A stretch of 64,000 bases of DNA from Telmatospirillum siberiense (GTDB taxonomy: Bacteria; Pseudomonadota; Alphaproteobacteria; Rhodospirillales; Magnetospirillaceae): NCBI RefSeq assembly GCF_002845745.1, contig NZ_PIUM01000004.1, positions 124,001 to 188,000 on the forward strand. The letters run 5' to 3'. Both the position numbers and the translations under genes were made by a program. Under the pieces are notes generated by a model, which was given only the letters and a program-made list of their open reading frames with translations, made no database searches and was not told the DNA's origin. Numbering within the stretch: position 1 is the first letter of the stretch; every line of letters begins with the position of its first letter. Of the stretch, positions 1 through 9,823 are shown in pieces.

Positions 1-660
1 GTCGCCTTCGAGCCCTTCAACATTCCGTCCAAGTCGATGGTGCCGACCTTGCTGGTCGGGGATTATTTGTTCGTCTCCAAATACTCCTATGGCTACAGTC
101 GCCATTCACTGCCGCTCAGCCTACATCTGTTCGACGGCCGGATCTTCGAACAGACGCCGGAACGTGGCGATGTCGTCGTCTTCAAGGTGCCGTCGGATAA
201 CCGCACGGATTACATCAAGCGGTTGGTCGGTTTGCCGGGCGATCATATCCAGATCGTCCATCGCGTCCTTTATATCAACGGCAAGCCGGTTGAGCGCAAG
301 CAGGTCGGCGATTACACGGATCGCGATCCGCGGGGCGGCAGCCAGATCTACACCCAATATGTCGAGACCTTGCCCAACGGCCGGTCCCATCTCATCTTGG
401 AATATCCCGGCAGCGAAAGTCAGGCTGACAACACGCCGGAATATGTGGTGCCCGATCATCATTACTTTATGATGGGCGACAACCGGGATAATTCGCAGGA
501 CAGCCGGTATTTGAGCGTGGTTGGCTATGTGCCTGCCGAAAATCTCGTCGGCCGGGCGGAGATCATCTTCTTCTCCACTGATGGATCGGCCGCTCTGTGG
601 GAACTCTGGAAATGGCCTTGGGCAATTCGCTGGGACCGATTCTTCTCGTTGATTCATTGA
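1..660 (+). CDS. lepB: Signal peptidase I (LepB), 5'-truncated by window edge
   Basis: This inner-membrane serine/lysine protease removes signal peptides from secreted proteins on the periplasmic face. The frame is open from base 1, so the membrane anchor lies outside the window. The visible part starts at the family landmark FNIPSKSM, in which the Ser before Met is the nucleophile. The catalytic Lys lies in YIKRLVGLPGD, and the later MMGDNRDNSQDSR box is the conserved box E of type I peptidases. The first ATG visible (37) falls inside the active-site region and is not the start. It is followed after 13 bp by rnc, the usual lepB-rnc-era-recO order. Confidence 0.95.
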   Translation, partial: VAFEPFNIPSKSMVPTLLVGDYLFVSKYSYGYSRHSLPLSLHLFDGRIFEQTPERGDVVVFKVPSDNRTDYIKRLVGLPGDHIQIVHRVLYINGKPVERKQVGDYTDRDPRGGSQIYTQYVETLPNGRSHLILEYPGSESQADNTPEYVVPDHHYFMMGDNRDNSQDSRYLSVVGYVPAENLVGRAEIIFFSTDGSAALWELWKWPWAIRWDRFFSLIH

Positions 661-673
661 CTTTCGTGCGGCC

Positions 674-1375
674 ATGGATCAGCGCCTGAACGATATCTGC
701 CGGGCGCTCGCCTACCGGTTTCATCGCTTGGAACTGCTGGAGGAGGCGCTGACCCATTCCAGCGCCTGTCCGGCCCGGGGGCGGAGCCCGTCGTCGGCAC
801 GCCCCCGCGTTGCCTACGAACGTCTGGAGTTTCTCGGCGATCGCGTGCTTGGCTTGGCCGTCGCCGAAATGCTGTTCTATACCTTCCCTCAGGAGAACGA
901 GGGCGCGCTTGCCCGTCGTCACGCCGCCCTGGTCCGCCGCGAAGCCCTGGCCCGTGTCGCCTTGACCATCGGGCTCGATGCGGCCCTGATCATGTCCAAA
1001 GGCGAGGAGGAGGGTGGTGGTCGGCATAATCCGACCATGCTCGCCGACGCCTGCGAGGCCGTCCTTGGGGCCGTTTACGCCGATGGAGGGCTGGAGGCCG
1101 CGGTTACCATCATCCGCCGCAACTGGGAGCCCTTGATGGCCGAGGCGGTGACGCCGCCCAAGGATGCCAAGACCGGTCTTCAGGAATGGGCGCAGGGGCG
1201 CGGAAAGCCGTTGCCGGTCTATCAGACTCTCGGCATGGAAGGGCCGCAGCACGATCCCATATTCATGATATCCGTTACTGTCGAAGGATTCGCCCCGGTC
1301 ACCGGACGTGGCGCATCGAAACGGGTCGCCGAACAGGCCGCCGCCGCCGCCATGCTGGAAAAAGTGACGAAATGA
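674..1375 (+). CDS. rnc: Ribonuclease III
   Basis: This double-strand-specific endoribonuclease acts in rRNA and mRNA processing. The 233-residue length is normal. The signature YERLEFLGDRVLG, around residues 47-60, carries the catalytic Glu and Asp. The downstream DACEAVLGAVYADGG holds the remaining metal ligands, and a double-stranded-RNA-binding domain fills about residues 155-230 (start LQEWAQGRGKPLP, end KRVAEQAAAAAMLE). The stop overlaps the era start (ATGA), so the two are translationally coupled. Confidence 0.96.
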   Translation: MDQRLNDICRALAYRFHRLELLEEALTHSSACPARGRSPSSARPRVAYERLEFLGDRVLGLAVAEMLFYTFPQENEGALARRHAALVRREALARVALTIGLDAALIMSKGEEEGGGRHNPTMLADACEAVLGAVYADGGLEAAVTIIRRNWEPLMAEAVTPPKDAKTGLQEWAQGRGKPLPVYQTLGMEGPQHDPIFMISVTVEGFAPVTGRGASKRVAEQAAAAAMLEKVTK

Positions 1376-2280
1376 GCGAGAATTCTACCCGTTGCGGCTT
1401 TATCGCCGTGGTCGGCGCACCCAACGCCGGAAAGTCCACCCTGGTCAATCAATTGGTCGGCACCAAGGTGTCCATCGTCTCGCCCAAGGTGCAGACCACG
1501 CGGAGCCGCGTGCTGGGCATCGCCATGGTGGAGGCCTCGAACGCCCAGATCATTTTCATCGACACCCCGGGTATCTTCGCACCGAAGCGCCGCTTCGAGC
1601 GGGCCATGGTGCAGGCGGCCTGGAGCGGGGCCGCCGATGCCGACCAGATCGCCCTGGTGATCGACGCCGAACGGGGAGTGGACGACAACAGTCAGTCCAT
1701 TATCGATCGTCTGAAAGAGGCCGGCCGGCGCGCTGTTCTGGTGTTGAACAAGATCGACCTCGTCAAGCGCGAGAAGCTGCTGGCGCTGACCGCCGGCCTG
1801 GATGCCGCGGGGCTTTTCGACAAGGTTTTCATGGTCAGCGCCCGGACGGGAGACGGCACCGGCGATTTATTGGCATATTTTGCCGCCGGTCTGCCGGAAG
1901 GGCCATGGCATTTTCCCGAGGATCAGGTCTCCGACATGCCGATGCGGCTTTTGGCGGCCGAGATCACCCGGGAGCAGGTCTTCCATCAACTCCATCAGGA
2001 GCTTCCCTACGCCGCGACGGTCGAAACCGAGCAATGGACCGAAAAGGACGATGGAAGCGTGCGCATCGACCAGATCGTCTATGTGCAAAGAGACAGCCAG
2101 AAAGGCATCGTGCTCGGCAAAGCCGGTCGCCAGATCAAATCGATCGGCGAGAAGGCCCGCGTCGAGCTGGAAGAGATCCTGGAGCGCCGCGTCCATCTGT
2201 TCCTGCATGTGAAAGTGCGCGAGAACTGGCTCGATGACCGTCAGCATTACCGCGATCTGGGGCTCGATTTCGACGCGTGA
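1372..2280 (+). CDS. era: GTPase Era
   Basis: Era is a ribosome-assembly GTPase that binds the 3' end of 16S rRNA. The start is the ATG of an ATGA overlap with rnc, giving 302 residues, the family length. G1 is GAPNAGKST, G3 is DTPGI and G4 is NKID. The C-terminal KH domain includes the GKAGRQIKSIGEKAR segment. An upstream in-frame ATG at 1186 would add 62 residues that read as out-of-frame rnc sequence, so it is rejected. Confidence 0.96.
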   Translation: MSENSTRCGFIAVVGAPNAGKSTLVNQLVGTKVSIVSPKVQTTRSRVLGIAMVEASNAQIIFIDTPGIFAPKRRFERAMVQAAWSGAADADQIALVIDAERGVDDNSQSIIDRLKEAGRRAVLVLNKIDLVKREKLLALTAGLDAAGLFDKVFMVSARTGDGTGDLLAYFAAGLPEGPWHFPEDQVSDMPMRLLAAEITREQVFHQLHQELPYAATVETEQWTEKDDGSVRIDQIVYVQRDSQKGIVLGKAGRQIKSIGEKARVELEEILERRVHLFLHVKVRENWLDDRQHYRDLGLDFDA

Positions 2281-2293
2281 CAGAATGCCAAGT

Positions 2294-2311
2294 GTGATCG
2301 GAACCGATCAC
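2294..2311. repeat. 18-bp intergenic palindrome, copy 1
   Basis: GTGATCGGAACCGATCAC lies 13 bp after the era stop. It is palindromic except at its central AA. A near-identical copy (17 of 18 bases after reverse complementing) lies at 9794-9811, also just after a gene. No T-run follows, so it is not a classic terminator. Confidence 0.6.
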
Positions 2312-2381
2312 CGAGCCCTCAAGTGTGACCTGACGGGGTGAACATTTTCACCGCGAAGCGGCGGAGCAAACGGAAGGCTCC

Positions 2382-3095
2382 ATGGATTGGACCGACGAGG
2401 GAATTCTGCTGTCGTTGCGCCGGCATGGCGAGACCGGGGCGGTGGCGACGCTGTTGACCCGGAAGCACGGGCGGCATGCCGGCTTGATCCACGGCGGCGC
2501 GGGAAAGGCGGCGCGGGCGGCGCTGCAGACGGGGAACCGCCTTCAGGTGACCTGGGCCGCCCGCTTGTCGGAACAGTTGGGGCGTTTCTCCTGGGAACTG
2601 GCCGGCGCCTCCGGAAGCGTCTGGCTGCACGATCCGCTTCGTCTCGCCGGTGTTTCGGCGGCTTGCGCCCTGTCCGATCTCTGCCTGCCCGAGCGGGAAC
2701 CTCACCGTGCCGTCTACGAAGGTCTGGCGGCGGTGATCGAAGGTCTTGCCGGTCAGGACTGGCCCAGCCTCTATGTCCGCTGGGAATTGGGGCTGCTGGC
2801 GGAGTTGGGTTACAGCCTCGACCTGACGTCCTGCGCGGCCAGCGGCGCCACCGAGGATCTGGTCTATGTCTCGCCGCGTAGCGGCCGGGCGGTCAGCCGG
2901 GCGGCGGGGCAGGTCTATCACGCCAGGCTTCTGCCCTTGCCGGGCTTCCTTTTGGATGATTCGTCCGGTGACCGGCAGGCGGTCATCGACGGATTGTCCT
3001 TGACCGGCTATTTTCTCGAACGACATGTGCTGGCTCCGCAAGGCAGAGGGCTGCCGCCGGCACGATCGCGACTTGTAGATCGGCTTCTGGCGTGA
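2382..3095 (+). CDS. recO: DNA repair protein RecO
   Basis: RecO works with RecF and RecR to load RecA onto SSB-coated DNA. The product has 237 residues. The N-terminal OB fold begins with the typical WTDEGILLSLRRHGETGAV, followed by the HAGLIHGGAGKAARA stretch and a helical C-terminal domain (LRWELGLLAELGYSLDL-like region, residues about 140-160). The conserved CAASG is the usual position of the domain's Cys motif, here reduced to a single Cys. It follows era as in other alphaproteobacteria. Confidence 0.92.
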   Translation: MDWTDEGILLSLRRHGETGAVATLLTRKHGRHAGLIHGGAGKAARAALQTGNRLQVTWAARLSEQLGRFSWELAGASGSVWLHDPLRLAGVSAACALSDLCLPEREPHRAVYEGLAAVIEGLAGQDWPSLYVRWELGLLAELGYSLDLTSCAASGATEDLVYVSPRSGRAVSRAAGQVYHARLLPLPGFLLDDSSGDRQAVIDGLSLTGYFLERHVLAPQGRGLPPARSRLVDRLLA

Positions 3096-3131
3096 TCTAC
3101 TAGATGTAGTAATTGGAAGTTGAGGAAGGGT

Positions 3132-5354
3132 ATGACTGAGAGCGCCATCGCCGGCGACGTCAGAGACACGCCGCTCGCCGAGGCTTTGGGTGAGCGTTAT
3201 CTCGCCTATGCCATGTCGACCATTGTTTCCCGTTCGCTGCCCGACGTGCGCGACGGACTTAAGCCGGTCCATCGCCGGCTTCTCTATGCCATGCAGCAGT
3301 TGAAGCTTGATCCGACGGGCGGCTTCAAGAAATGTGCCCGCGTGGTGGGCGACGTCATCGGTAAATACCATCCGCACGGCGATACGGCGGTTTATGACGC
3401 CATGGTGCGTTTGGCCCAGGACTTCGCCGTGCGTTATCCGCTGGTCGAGGGACAGGGTAATTTCGGCAATATCGACGGCGATAACGCCGCGGCCATGCGA
3501 TACACCGAAGCGCGCTTGACCGCTGTCGCCACCGCCCTGATGGACGGTCTCGACGAGGACGCGGTCGATTTCCGTCCGACCTACGACGGCACCGAGGAAG
3601 AGCCGGTGGTGATGCCGGCGGCTTTCCCCAATCTGCTGGCCAACGGCTCGTCCGGTATCGCCGTCGGCATGGCGACCAACATTCCGCCGCACAATGTCGG
3701 GGAGATCTGCGACGCGCTGATCCATCTGATCGATCATGCCGACTGTCAGGTCGACGATCTGGTGACGTTCCTGCCCGGACCGGATTTTCCCACTGGCGGC
3801 GTCCTGGTCGAGAACAAGGAGGCCATTCTCGAGGCCTATCGCACCGGGCGGGGCAGTTTCCGTCTGCGCGCCCGCTGGACGGTCGAGAAACTATCGCACG
3901 GGCTCTTCCAGATCATCATCACCGAGGTGCCTTATCAGGTTCAGAAATCGAAACTGATCGAAAAGATCGCCGAACTTCTTGAGGCCAAGAAGCTTCCATT
4001 GCTGGCCGACGTGCGTGACGAATCGACGGATGTGGTGCGGGTCGTCCTGGAGCCGCGCAACCGTTCGGTCGAGGCTGAAACCCTGATGGAGCAATTGTTC
4101 CGTCAGACCGACCTCGAAGTCCGCGTGTCGCTCAACATGAACGTGCTCGACGCCGATTCGGTGCCGAGGGTGATGTCTTTGAAGGAGGTCCTGCGGGCCT
4201 TCCTCGATCATCGCCATGTGGTGCTGACCCGCCGGGCGACCCATCGTCTGGGCAAGATCGAAAAGCGGCTCGAGGTTCTGGAAGGCTTCCTGAAGGCCTA
4301 CCTCAATCTCGACGAGGTGATCCGCATCATCCGCCACGAGGACGAGCCCAAGCCGGCCCTGATGGCGGCGTTCGAGTTGACGGAGCCGCAGGCCGAGGCG
4401 ATCCTCAATATGCGGTTGCGTTCCTTGCGCAAGCTCGAGGAAATGGAAATCAAGGGCGAGCACGGCAAGCTGTCGGAGGAACGCGCGGGGCTGAAGTCCC
4501 TGCTGGCCGACGAAAGCCTGCGCTGGCGCCGGATCGCCGAGGAAATCGTCGCCATCAAGGGACAATTCGGGACGGATGACCTTCTGGGGCGCCGCCGTAC
4601 CGAGCTTGGCGATGCGCCGTCGGCCATCGTCGTTCCCATCGAGGCCTTCGTCGAGCGGGAGGATATTACCGTCATTCTCTCCGAAAAGGGCTGGATCCGC
4701 GCGGTCAAGGGGCATGCCGACAACCCGGACGACTTCAAGTTCAAAGACGGCGATCAGTTGAAGGCGGCCATTCGCACTCAGACCACAGACAAGATCCTGT
4801 TCTTCGCCAGCAATGGGCGCTTCTTCACCATCGGGGGCGACAAATTTCAGCGTGGGCGCGGCCACGGCGAACCATTGCGCCTGATGATCGACTTGCCGAA
4901 CGACGCCGACATCGTTTCCGCGATGCCTTATCGCGCCGAGACCAGGCTTCTGGTCGCGTCGACCGGCGGCCATGGCTTCCTGGTGAAAAGCGAGGAAGTG
5001 TTGGCGCAGACCCGGGCCGGGAAGCAAATCCTCAATCTCGGAGAGGGCGAACGGGCGGCTTTCTGCCTGCCGGTCGAGGGCGATGCTGTCGCCGTCGTCG
5101 GGGAAAATCGCAAGCTGCTGGTCTTCATGCAGGACGAAATCCCCGAAATGACCCGTGGACGCGGCGTCATTTTGCAAAAATATCGGGATGGCGGGACGTC
5201 CGATATCAAGCTGTTCGTTCTAGCGGACGGGTTGAGCTGGAAGATGGGCGAACGGACACGGACCGAAACCAATCTTCAGCCCTGGCTCGGCAAGCGGGCC
5301 ACCGTCGGCCGGATGCCGCCGACCGGCTTTCCCCGCGACAATAAGTTCACCTGA
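3132..5354 (+). CDS. parC: DNA topoisomerase IV subunit A
   Basis: ParC is the breakage-reunion subunit of the type II enzyme that unlinks daughter chromosomes; it pairs with ParE. The ATG at 3132 sits behind GAGGAAGGG and is preferred to the in-frame TTG at 3120, giving 740 residues, the ParC rather than GyrA length. The N terminus carries [20 protein letters not shown]. The catalytic Tyr is in [11 protein letters not shown]. The quinolone-determining region reads [12 protein letters not shown], with Thr at the usual Ser/Thr site. The C-terminal beta-pinwheel is short and lacks the GyrA box. The 3' end overlaps the convergent transferase gene by 8 bp. Confidence 0.94.
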   Translation: MTESAIAGDVRDTPLAEALGERYLAYAMSTIVSRSLPDVRDGLKPVHRRLLYAMQQLKLDPTGGFKKCARVVGDVIGKYHPHGDTAVYDAMVRLAQDFAVRYPLVEGQGNFGNIDGDNAAAMRYTEARLTAVATALMDGLDEDAVDFRPTYDGTEEEPVVMPAAFPNLLANGSSGIAVGMATNIPPHNVGEICDALIHLIDHADCQVDDLVTFLPGPDFPTGGVLVENKEAILEAYRTGRGSFRLRARWTVEKLSHGLFQIIITEVPYQVQKSKLIEKIAELLEAKKLPLLADVRDESTDVVRVVLEPRNRSVEAETLMEQLFRQTDLEVRVSLNMNVLDADSVPRVMSLKEVLRAFLDHRHVVLTRRATHRLGKIEKRLEVLEGFLKAYLNLDEVIRIIRHEDEPKPALMAAFELTEPQAEAILNMRLRSLRKLEEMEIKGEHGKLSEERAGLKSLLADESLRWRRIAEEIVAIKGQFGTDDLLGRRRTELGDAPSAIVVPIEAFVEREDITVILSEKGWIRAVKGHADNPDDFKFKDGDQLKAAIRTQTTDKILFFASNGRFFTIGGDKFQRGRGHGEPLRLMIDLPNDADIVSAMPYRAETRLLVASTGGHGFLVKSEEVLAQTRAGKQILNLGEGERAAFCLPVEGDAVAVVGENRKLLVFMQDEIPEMTRGRGVILQKYRDGGTSDIKLFVLADGLSWKMGERTRTETNLQPWLGKRATVGRMPPTGFPRDNKFT

Positions 5355-6126
5355 GGGCGTGGGATGGATGGATGGGTGGGGGGCCGTCGTGATCGGCCTC
5401 GCCATCCAGCTTCAGCAACCGCCAGCCGCCGGGCACGAACGCCTCCAGGGGCATGAAGCGGGCCTTGTAGGACATCTTCGAGCTGTCGGCGATCCAATAG
5501 CCCAGATAAACGTAAGGCAGTCCCAGGCGGTGCGATTCTTCGATCAGCCAAAGGATCATATAGCTGCCGAGACTGGCCGCTTGGGATTCCGGATCATAGA
5601 AGCTGTAGACGGCCGACAGCCCGTCGCTCATGTGGTCGGTCAGAACCACGGCCTTGAGCTGGTTGTCGGCGCCGCGAAATTCGACGAGGAAGGTATCGAT
5701 GGGACTGTCTTCGACCATCGAGCGATAGTCGTAAAATCCCATGAGGGCCATATCACCGCCGGCATGCCGGGATTCCTGATAGCGGGAGAATAGCCGGTAT
5801 TGCTCGGCCGTCGCCCGGGCCGGGGACTGGCGGATCTGCAAACCGGCGTTCATCTTGACGATACGGCGCATCGTCCGCCGGGGCTGGAAATCATCGACCA
5901 GGATGCGAACCGGGACGCAGGCGTTGCAGCCGGGACAGGCTGGCGTATAGGCGATCGAATGGCTGCGGCGGAAGCCGGCGCGCGACAGCGCCTCATGCAG
6001 GGCTTCGGCGTCCGGACCTGATAGTTCCGTGACGATCTTGCGCTCCAACCTGCCCTGCAGATATGGGCAGGGCAGAGGTGCGGTGGTGAAGAAGAAATGC
6101 GGACGCTTGAGCGGAATGTGATCCAT
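5347..6126 (-). CDS. bpt: Aspartate/glutamate leucyltransferase (ATE/Bpt family)
   Basis: This aminoacyl-tRNA-protein transferase adds Leu (bacterial Bpt) to acidic N-terminal residues, marking proteins for ClpS/ClpAP degradation. The product has 259 residues. The N-terminal CPYLQGRLERKIVTEL and the cysteine cluster PACPGCNACVPVRI are typical of the ATE N-terminal domain. The C-terminal GNAT-like domain contains YSFYDPE, LGSYMILWLIEESHRLG and YVYLGYWI, all family hallmarks. It converges on parC with an 8-bp 3' overlap. Leu rather than Arg specificity is inferred from bacterial relatives. Confidence 0.9.
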   Translation of the reverse strand: MDHIPLKRPHFFFTTAPLPCPYLQGRLERKIVTELSGPDAEALHEALSRAGFRRSHSIAYTPACPGCNACVPVRILVDDFQPRRTMRRIVKMNAGLQIRQSPARATAEQYRLFSRYQESRHAGGDMALMGFYDYRSMVEDSPIDTFLVEFRGADNQLKAVVLTDHMSDGLSAVYSFYDPESQAASLGSYMILWLIEESHRLGLPYVYLGYWIADSSKMSYKARFMPLEAFVPGGWRLLKLDGEADHDGPPPIHPSHALR

Positions 6127-6333
6127 ATGTCCGGTTCGTCTCCGTCCTGGCCCCGTCGGTCTTTACTATCCTGCGATTCGCGGCCCGCGTAAATGTTATC
6201 AGGCGGCCTTGTCCCGAGACAACGACTTCAAGATTGATAGCTTGGACGAAACTCGCGTTCGCGCCAAGACTGCCATGAGGCTTAAAGCCGGGTGGAATGG
6301 GGATCGCCGATCCTCAATCCCGCCCGGCCAAGA

Positions 6334-7422
6334 TCAGGGCTGCGGGCCGGTCGCCGGTTTCGGCGGCGGCGGCAGGGCCTGTCCGGGAGCGGGCGGAGCC
6401 GCGCTCCGCAATTGTTCAGGCAGAACGCCCGATTTCGCCGCATCCGGTGTTACCGTTACCGTCGGCGGAGGTTGGGTGTCACGCAAGAGGACGATGGTGA
6501 TGCGCCGGTTCCGCGCATTGGCCGGATCGTTTGGCGCCAGCGGATCCATGTCGGCGCGTCCGACCACCCGATCGACCCGGTCGGCAGGCACCCCCGAGGC
6601 AAGCAGCGTACGGCGGGTCGCCAGGGCACGGTCGGCGGAAAGCTCCCAGTTGGTGTAACCCGATCCCGGCCCGCCGGGGAAGGGGGTCGAATCGGTATGT
6701 CCGGAAATGGAGATCTTCTCGGGCAGTTGCTTGACCACGCGGGACACCATGTCGAGCAGCGCACGCGTGTGCCCGTACATGTCGGGCGATCCCCGCGGGA
6801 ACATCGCCAGGCCGTCCTGGTCGACGATCTGGATGCGCAGACCCTCCGGGGTGTTATCCACCATCAGGCTGTCAGCCATTTTGCGGAGTTCGGGGATCGA
6901 ATTGATGGCTTTTTGCAGGGATTCCTGGGCGCGTTCGAACTGCTGCTGCTCGCGTTGCGCGTTGGCCTGGATGATCTGCTGCTCGGTCAGCGCCTTGGCC
7001 TGACCTTGGCCTTGCGCATCGGCTTTGCCGGCGGACTGGCCTCCCTGGCCTTCACCGGCTCCTTCATCGCCCCCCTCCTTGGGATCTGTCAGGGCGTCCC
7101 CCCCCTGTCCAATGGTCGGAGGCGGCAGCGAGAGGGTGAAGCTGGGCGTCGTCCCGTTGGAGGACATCGATCCTTCGCCAACCACCTTGCCGCCCAACAT
7201 GCCGCCGGCTCCGCTCTTGGAACTGGAGACCGTGGTCGGGGCGAAATAGTCCGCGACCCCTTGAAGTTGCTCCTCCGTTACCGCGTTCAGCAGCCAGAGA
7301 AGCAAAAAGAAGGCCATCATCGCCGTCACGAAATCGGCATAGGCGACCTTCCAGGCGCCACCGTGATGACCGGCGTGGCCCTTCTTGATGCGCTTGATGA
7401 TGATCGGTTGTTGTTCGGCCAT
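6334..7422 (-). CDS. motB: Flagellar motor stator protein MotB
   Basis: MotB is the peptidoglycan-anchored half of the proton-driven stator. The product has 362 residues. After a short basic cytoplasmic tail, the single membrane helix (about residues 25-50, WKVAYADFVTAMMAFFLLLW) contains the proton-carrying Asp in ADFVTAMMAF. A low-complexity Gly/Gln-rich linker follows (about 80-175). The OmpA-like domain contains ISGHTDSTPF, NWELSADRA and NRRITIVLL. The tail is Pro-rich. It is 20 bp downstream of motA, so the two are cotranscribed. Confidence 0.96.
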   Translation of the reverse strand: MAEQQPIIIKRIKKGHAGHHGGAWKVAYADFVTAMMAFFLLLWLLNAVTEEQLQGVADYFAPTTVSSSKSGAGGMLGGKVVGEGSMSSNGTTPSFTLSLPPPTIGQGGDALTDPKEGGDEGAGEGQGGQSAGKADAQGQGQAKALTEQQIIQANAQREQQQFERAQESLQKAINSIPELRKMADSLMVDNTPEGLRIQIVDQDGLAMFPRGSPDMYGHTRALLDMVSRVVKQLPEKISISGHTDSTPFPGGPGSGYTNWELSADRALATRRTLLASGVPADRVDRVVGRADMDPLAPNDPANARNRRITIVLLRDTQPPPTVTVTPDAAKSGVLPEQLRSAAPPAPGQALPPPPKPATGPQP

Positions 7423-7442
7423 GGGCTGAGCTTAAGACCGGT

Positions 7443-8303
7443 TCAATCTGGAGGCAGATTGGTGACGGTCTCTTCTACCTCCATAAAACTGGGGCGGATG
7501 TGCGGCGGTAGGGTCTTGCGGCCGAATTCGATGGAAACCTGCGGCGCATAACCCATCATATGGGCGAGCAGGCAGCTCTTGATGCACATCAGATAGTCGG
7601 TCTCGGCCTTGTAGACGAGATCCAGATTGCGGCCGAAGGGGGCGAAGAAACCGTAGGACAACAGCACGCCCATGAAGGTACCGCACAAGGCGGCGCCGAT
7701 CAGATGGCCCAACACCTCGGGGGGTTCGGTAATCGAACCCATGGTGTGGATGACGCCCAGCACGGCGGCGACGATGCCCAGTGCCGGCATGGCATCGGCC
7801 ATCAGGGTGATGGCATCGGCGATCATGGCGATTTCGTGGTGGTGCGATTCGATCTCGGCGTCGATGACCGCCTCGACCTCGTGGGCGTTGTTCGTGCCCA
7901 GGGTGAGAAGACGCAGATAGTCGCAAAGGAATTCGAGCGTGTGGTGATCCGCCGAGAAGTTCGGAAACTTCTGGAACAGCGAGCTGTCGTCGGGCTTTTC
8001 CACATGGCTTTCGAGCGCCAGGTCACCCTTGGTCTTCGCCAGCTTGAACAGCGAATAAAGCAAGCTCAGCAGTTCGAGATAGGACGCCTTGTTGTGCCGC
8101 GATCCCTTGAGCATGGTGACCATGGCCTTGCCGAAGCCGAGGACGACGTTCTTGGGATTGCCGATGATGAAGGAGCCGAATGCCGCTCCTAGAATGATGA
8201 GCCATTCGAAGGGTTGGATCAGAACCCCGATTTCGCCGCCATTGCCGATATAGCCGCCAAGGACGGAGATAAGCACCACTGCAGTGCCAACAATTACGAA
8301 CAT
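7443..8303 (-). CDS. motA: Flagellar motor stator protein MotA
   Basis: MotA is the membrane half of the stator and transmits torque to FliG. The product has 286 residues with four membrane segments: two at the N terminus (residues about 1-22 and 33-50) and two around 170-220. The conserved PALGIVAAVLGVIHTMG and the final TM pair PxxLGHLIGAALCGTFMGVL are MotA/TolQ/ExbB hallmarks. The cytoplasmic loop carries the charged residues that meet the rotor. It is the first gene of motAB. A 200-bp non-coding stretch separates it from the divergent flavin reductase gene. Confidence 0.96.
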   Translation of the reverse strand: MFVIVGTAVVLISVLGGYIGNGGEIGVLIQPFEWLIILGAAFGSFIIGNPKNVVLGFGKAMVTMLKGSRHNKASYLELLSLLYSLFKLAKTKGDLALESHVEKPDDSSLFQKFPNFSADHHTLEFLCDYLRLLTLGTNNAHEVEAVIDAEIESHHHEIAMIADAITLMADAMPALGIVAAVLGVIHTMGSITEPPEVLGHLIGAALCGTFMGVLLSYGFFAPFGRNLDLVYKAETDYLMCIKSCLLAHMMGYAPQVSIEFGRKTLPPHIRPSFMEVEETVTNLPPD

Positions 8304-8506
8304 CCGCTACCCCTGTCGCGCCGCATTGACCGGCGTGCCCCTTACCATACGAACGATGCTATAATTCGAGCATCCTGTCGCCAGTCAACAACATTAGTCA
8401 TAAAAAAAGGTTAAGTGACTCGCATTTGGCCATGACGGGAAATTTGATAGCCCCTCCCTGTTTGTTGTATTAGTCTGGCTCTCGACATGCAAGGACTGGT
8501 GTCATA

Positions 8507-8995
8507 ATGAGCTTCAATCCCCGCACATTTCGGAATGCCTTAGGTTGTTTTCCGACCGGCGTGACAATCGTCACGTCCTTGAAAGAAGACGGTGCTCCGA
8601 TAGGGGTTACAATTAGCTCTTTTAGCTCTCTTTCACTCTCTCCTCCACTGGTTCTGTTTTGTTTGGACGACAGGAACAGTGAGCTGGACTCTTTCTTGCG
8701 GGCCGGGCATTTCGCGATCAATGTGCTGAGCGACGCGCAGCAGGATCTTTCGGATCGTTTCGCCAGCCGCAAAAGCGGAAAATGGGACGGTGTTTCCTGG
8801 GAGCCTTGGAACAGCGGGGTTCCCATCCTGAATGGTTGCCTTGCCAATTTCGAATGTGCGCTCGTTGCCGTTCATGATGGGGGGGATCACCGGATCTTCG
8901 TCGGACAGGTCGAGCGCATGCGCCAATCCGAGGAGGGAAAACCCTTGATTTACTGGAGAGGAAACTACGTCGGCTTGTCCGATTCTCTCAGTTGA
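8507..8995 (+). CDS. Flavin reductase domain protein
   Basis: This looks like an NAD(P)H:flavin oxidoreductase of the HpaC/flavin-reductase-like family, which supplies reduced FMN or FAD to a partner monooxygenase. The product has 162 residues. Family features are RNALGCFPTGVTIVT at the N terminus, the VTISSFSSLSLSPPLVLFCL flavin-contact stretch, FAINVLSDAQQDLSDRFA, and a C-terminal DHRIFVGQVERM followed by PLIYWRGNY. No oxygenase component is visible nearby, so the partner is unknown. It has its own upstream region, with no overlapping neighbour. Confidence 0.85.
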   Translation: MSFNPRTFRNALGCFPTGVTIVTSLKEDGAPIGVTISSFSSLSLSPPLVLFCLDDRNSELDSFLRAGHFAINVLSDAQQDLSDRFASRKSGKWDGVSWEPWNSGVPILNGCLANFECALVAVHDGGDHRIFVGQVERMRQSEEGKPLIYWRGNYVGLSDSLS

Positions 8996-9114
8996 TCTTA
9001 TTGCGTGCAAATTTAAGTATGAAAATCACCCTTTGGTTTATAAGGGAAAGGCGTGGCTTGCTTTCCGTTTAACGTTACAATGCCGTGGCGCGGTCACGGA
9101 CGTGGGGCGGATTC

Positions 9115-9726
9115 ATGGTAAGCGTCGTCGAATATTTTTTCGCGCTCAATTCACCTTGGAGTTACCTGGGGAGCGCGAGGCTTGCGGCAATAGCGGCCAA
9201 GCGCGGAGCGCAGGTCGCCGTACGGCCGATCAAGCTGGGGGCGGTCTTCTCCGAAACCGGCGGAGTTCCCCTTGCCAAGCGATCCTCGGAGCGGCAAGCC
9301 TACCGGTTGGTGGAATTGCAGCGTTGGAGCCGCTATCTCGATTTGCCCCTGATTCTTGAGCCTCGGTATTTTCCCGCCGATGAAACGGCTGCGGCCCATC
9401 TGGTCATCGCCGCCGAAAGCGCTGGCTTTGACGCCTTGGCGCTGGCCGGCGCGATCGGAGCCGCCCTATGGAACCGCAATCAGAATATCGCCGACTGGGC
9501 CGTCCTCGACGAGACGTCGCTGGAACTCGGCATCGACGTCGAGGATCTGCGCCAGCGCTTTTCTCCCGAGGAACTCAGCCGTACGCACGACGCCAATACC
9601 CGGGCAGCCCTGGATAAAGGGATTTTCGGCGTGCCGGCCTATGTGCTGAATGGCGAGGTGTTCTGGGGCCAGGACCGGCTGGACTTCCTCGACCGGGCCT
9701 TGGCCTCCATCCGCAACGATATGTGA
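9115..9726 (+). CDS. 2-hydroxychromene-2-carboxylate isomerase-like protein (DsbA fold)
   Basis: This member of the kappa-GST/HCCA isomerase branch of the thioredoxin superfamily is likely a glutathione-dependent isomerase. The start at 9115 (MVSVVEYFF) has GGGGCGG upstream and matches the family N terminus; the in-frame ATG at 9085 lacks a good site. The product has 203 residues. The active-site Ser replaces the redox Cys in FALNSPWSYLG, and GVPAYVLNGEVFWGQDRLDFL is the cis-Pro and C-terminal family motif. No naphthalene-degradation genes are near, so the substrate is unknown. Confidence 0.85.
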   Translation: MVSVVEYFFALNSPWSYLGSARLAAIAAKRGAQVAVRPIKLGAVFSETGGVPLAKRSSERQAYRLVELQRWSRYLDLPLILEPRYFPADETAAAHLVIAAESAGFDALALAGAIGAALWNRNQNIADWAVLDETSLELGIDVEDLRQRFSPEELSRTHDANTRAALDKGIFGVPAYVLNGEVFWGQDRLDFLDRALASIRNDM

Positions 9727-9793
9727 AATCAACGGGCCAGCGAGCGAAAGCCCGAGGGTTTCGGAGAAACCCGCCCGGCGCTTGAGGGCAGCG

Positions 9794-9811
9794 GTGATCG
9801 GTTCAGATCAC
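9794..9811. repeat. 18-bp intergenic palindrome, copy 2
   Basis: GTGATCGGTTCAGATCAC lies between the HCCA isomerase-like gene and the convergent GDT1 gene. Its reverse complement differs from the copy at 2294-2311 at one position. Flanking GCG/CGC extends the stem to about 10 bp. There is no T-run. Confidence 0.6.
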
Positions 9812-9823
9812 CGCAACATGGTA

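Noticed and set aside
2319-3737. 472-codon minus-strand frame across recO and parC
   Set aside because: Covers two real genes on the other strand and has no family motif.
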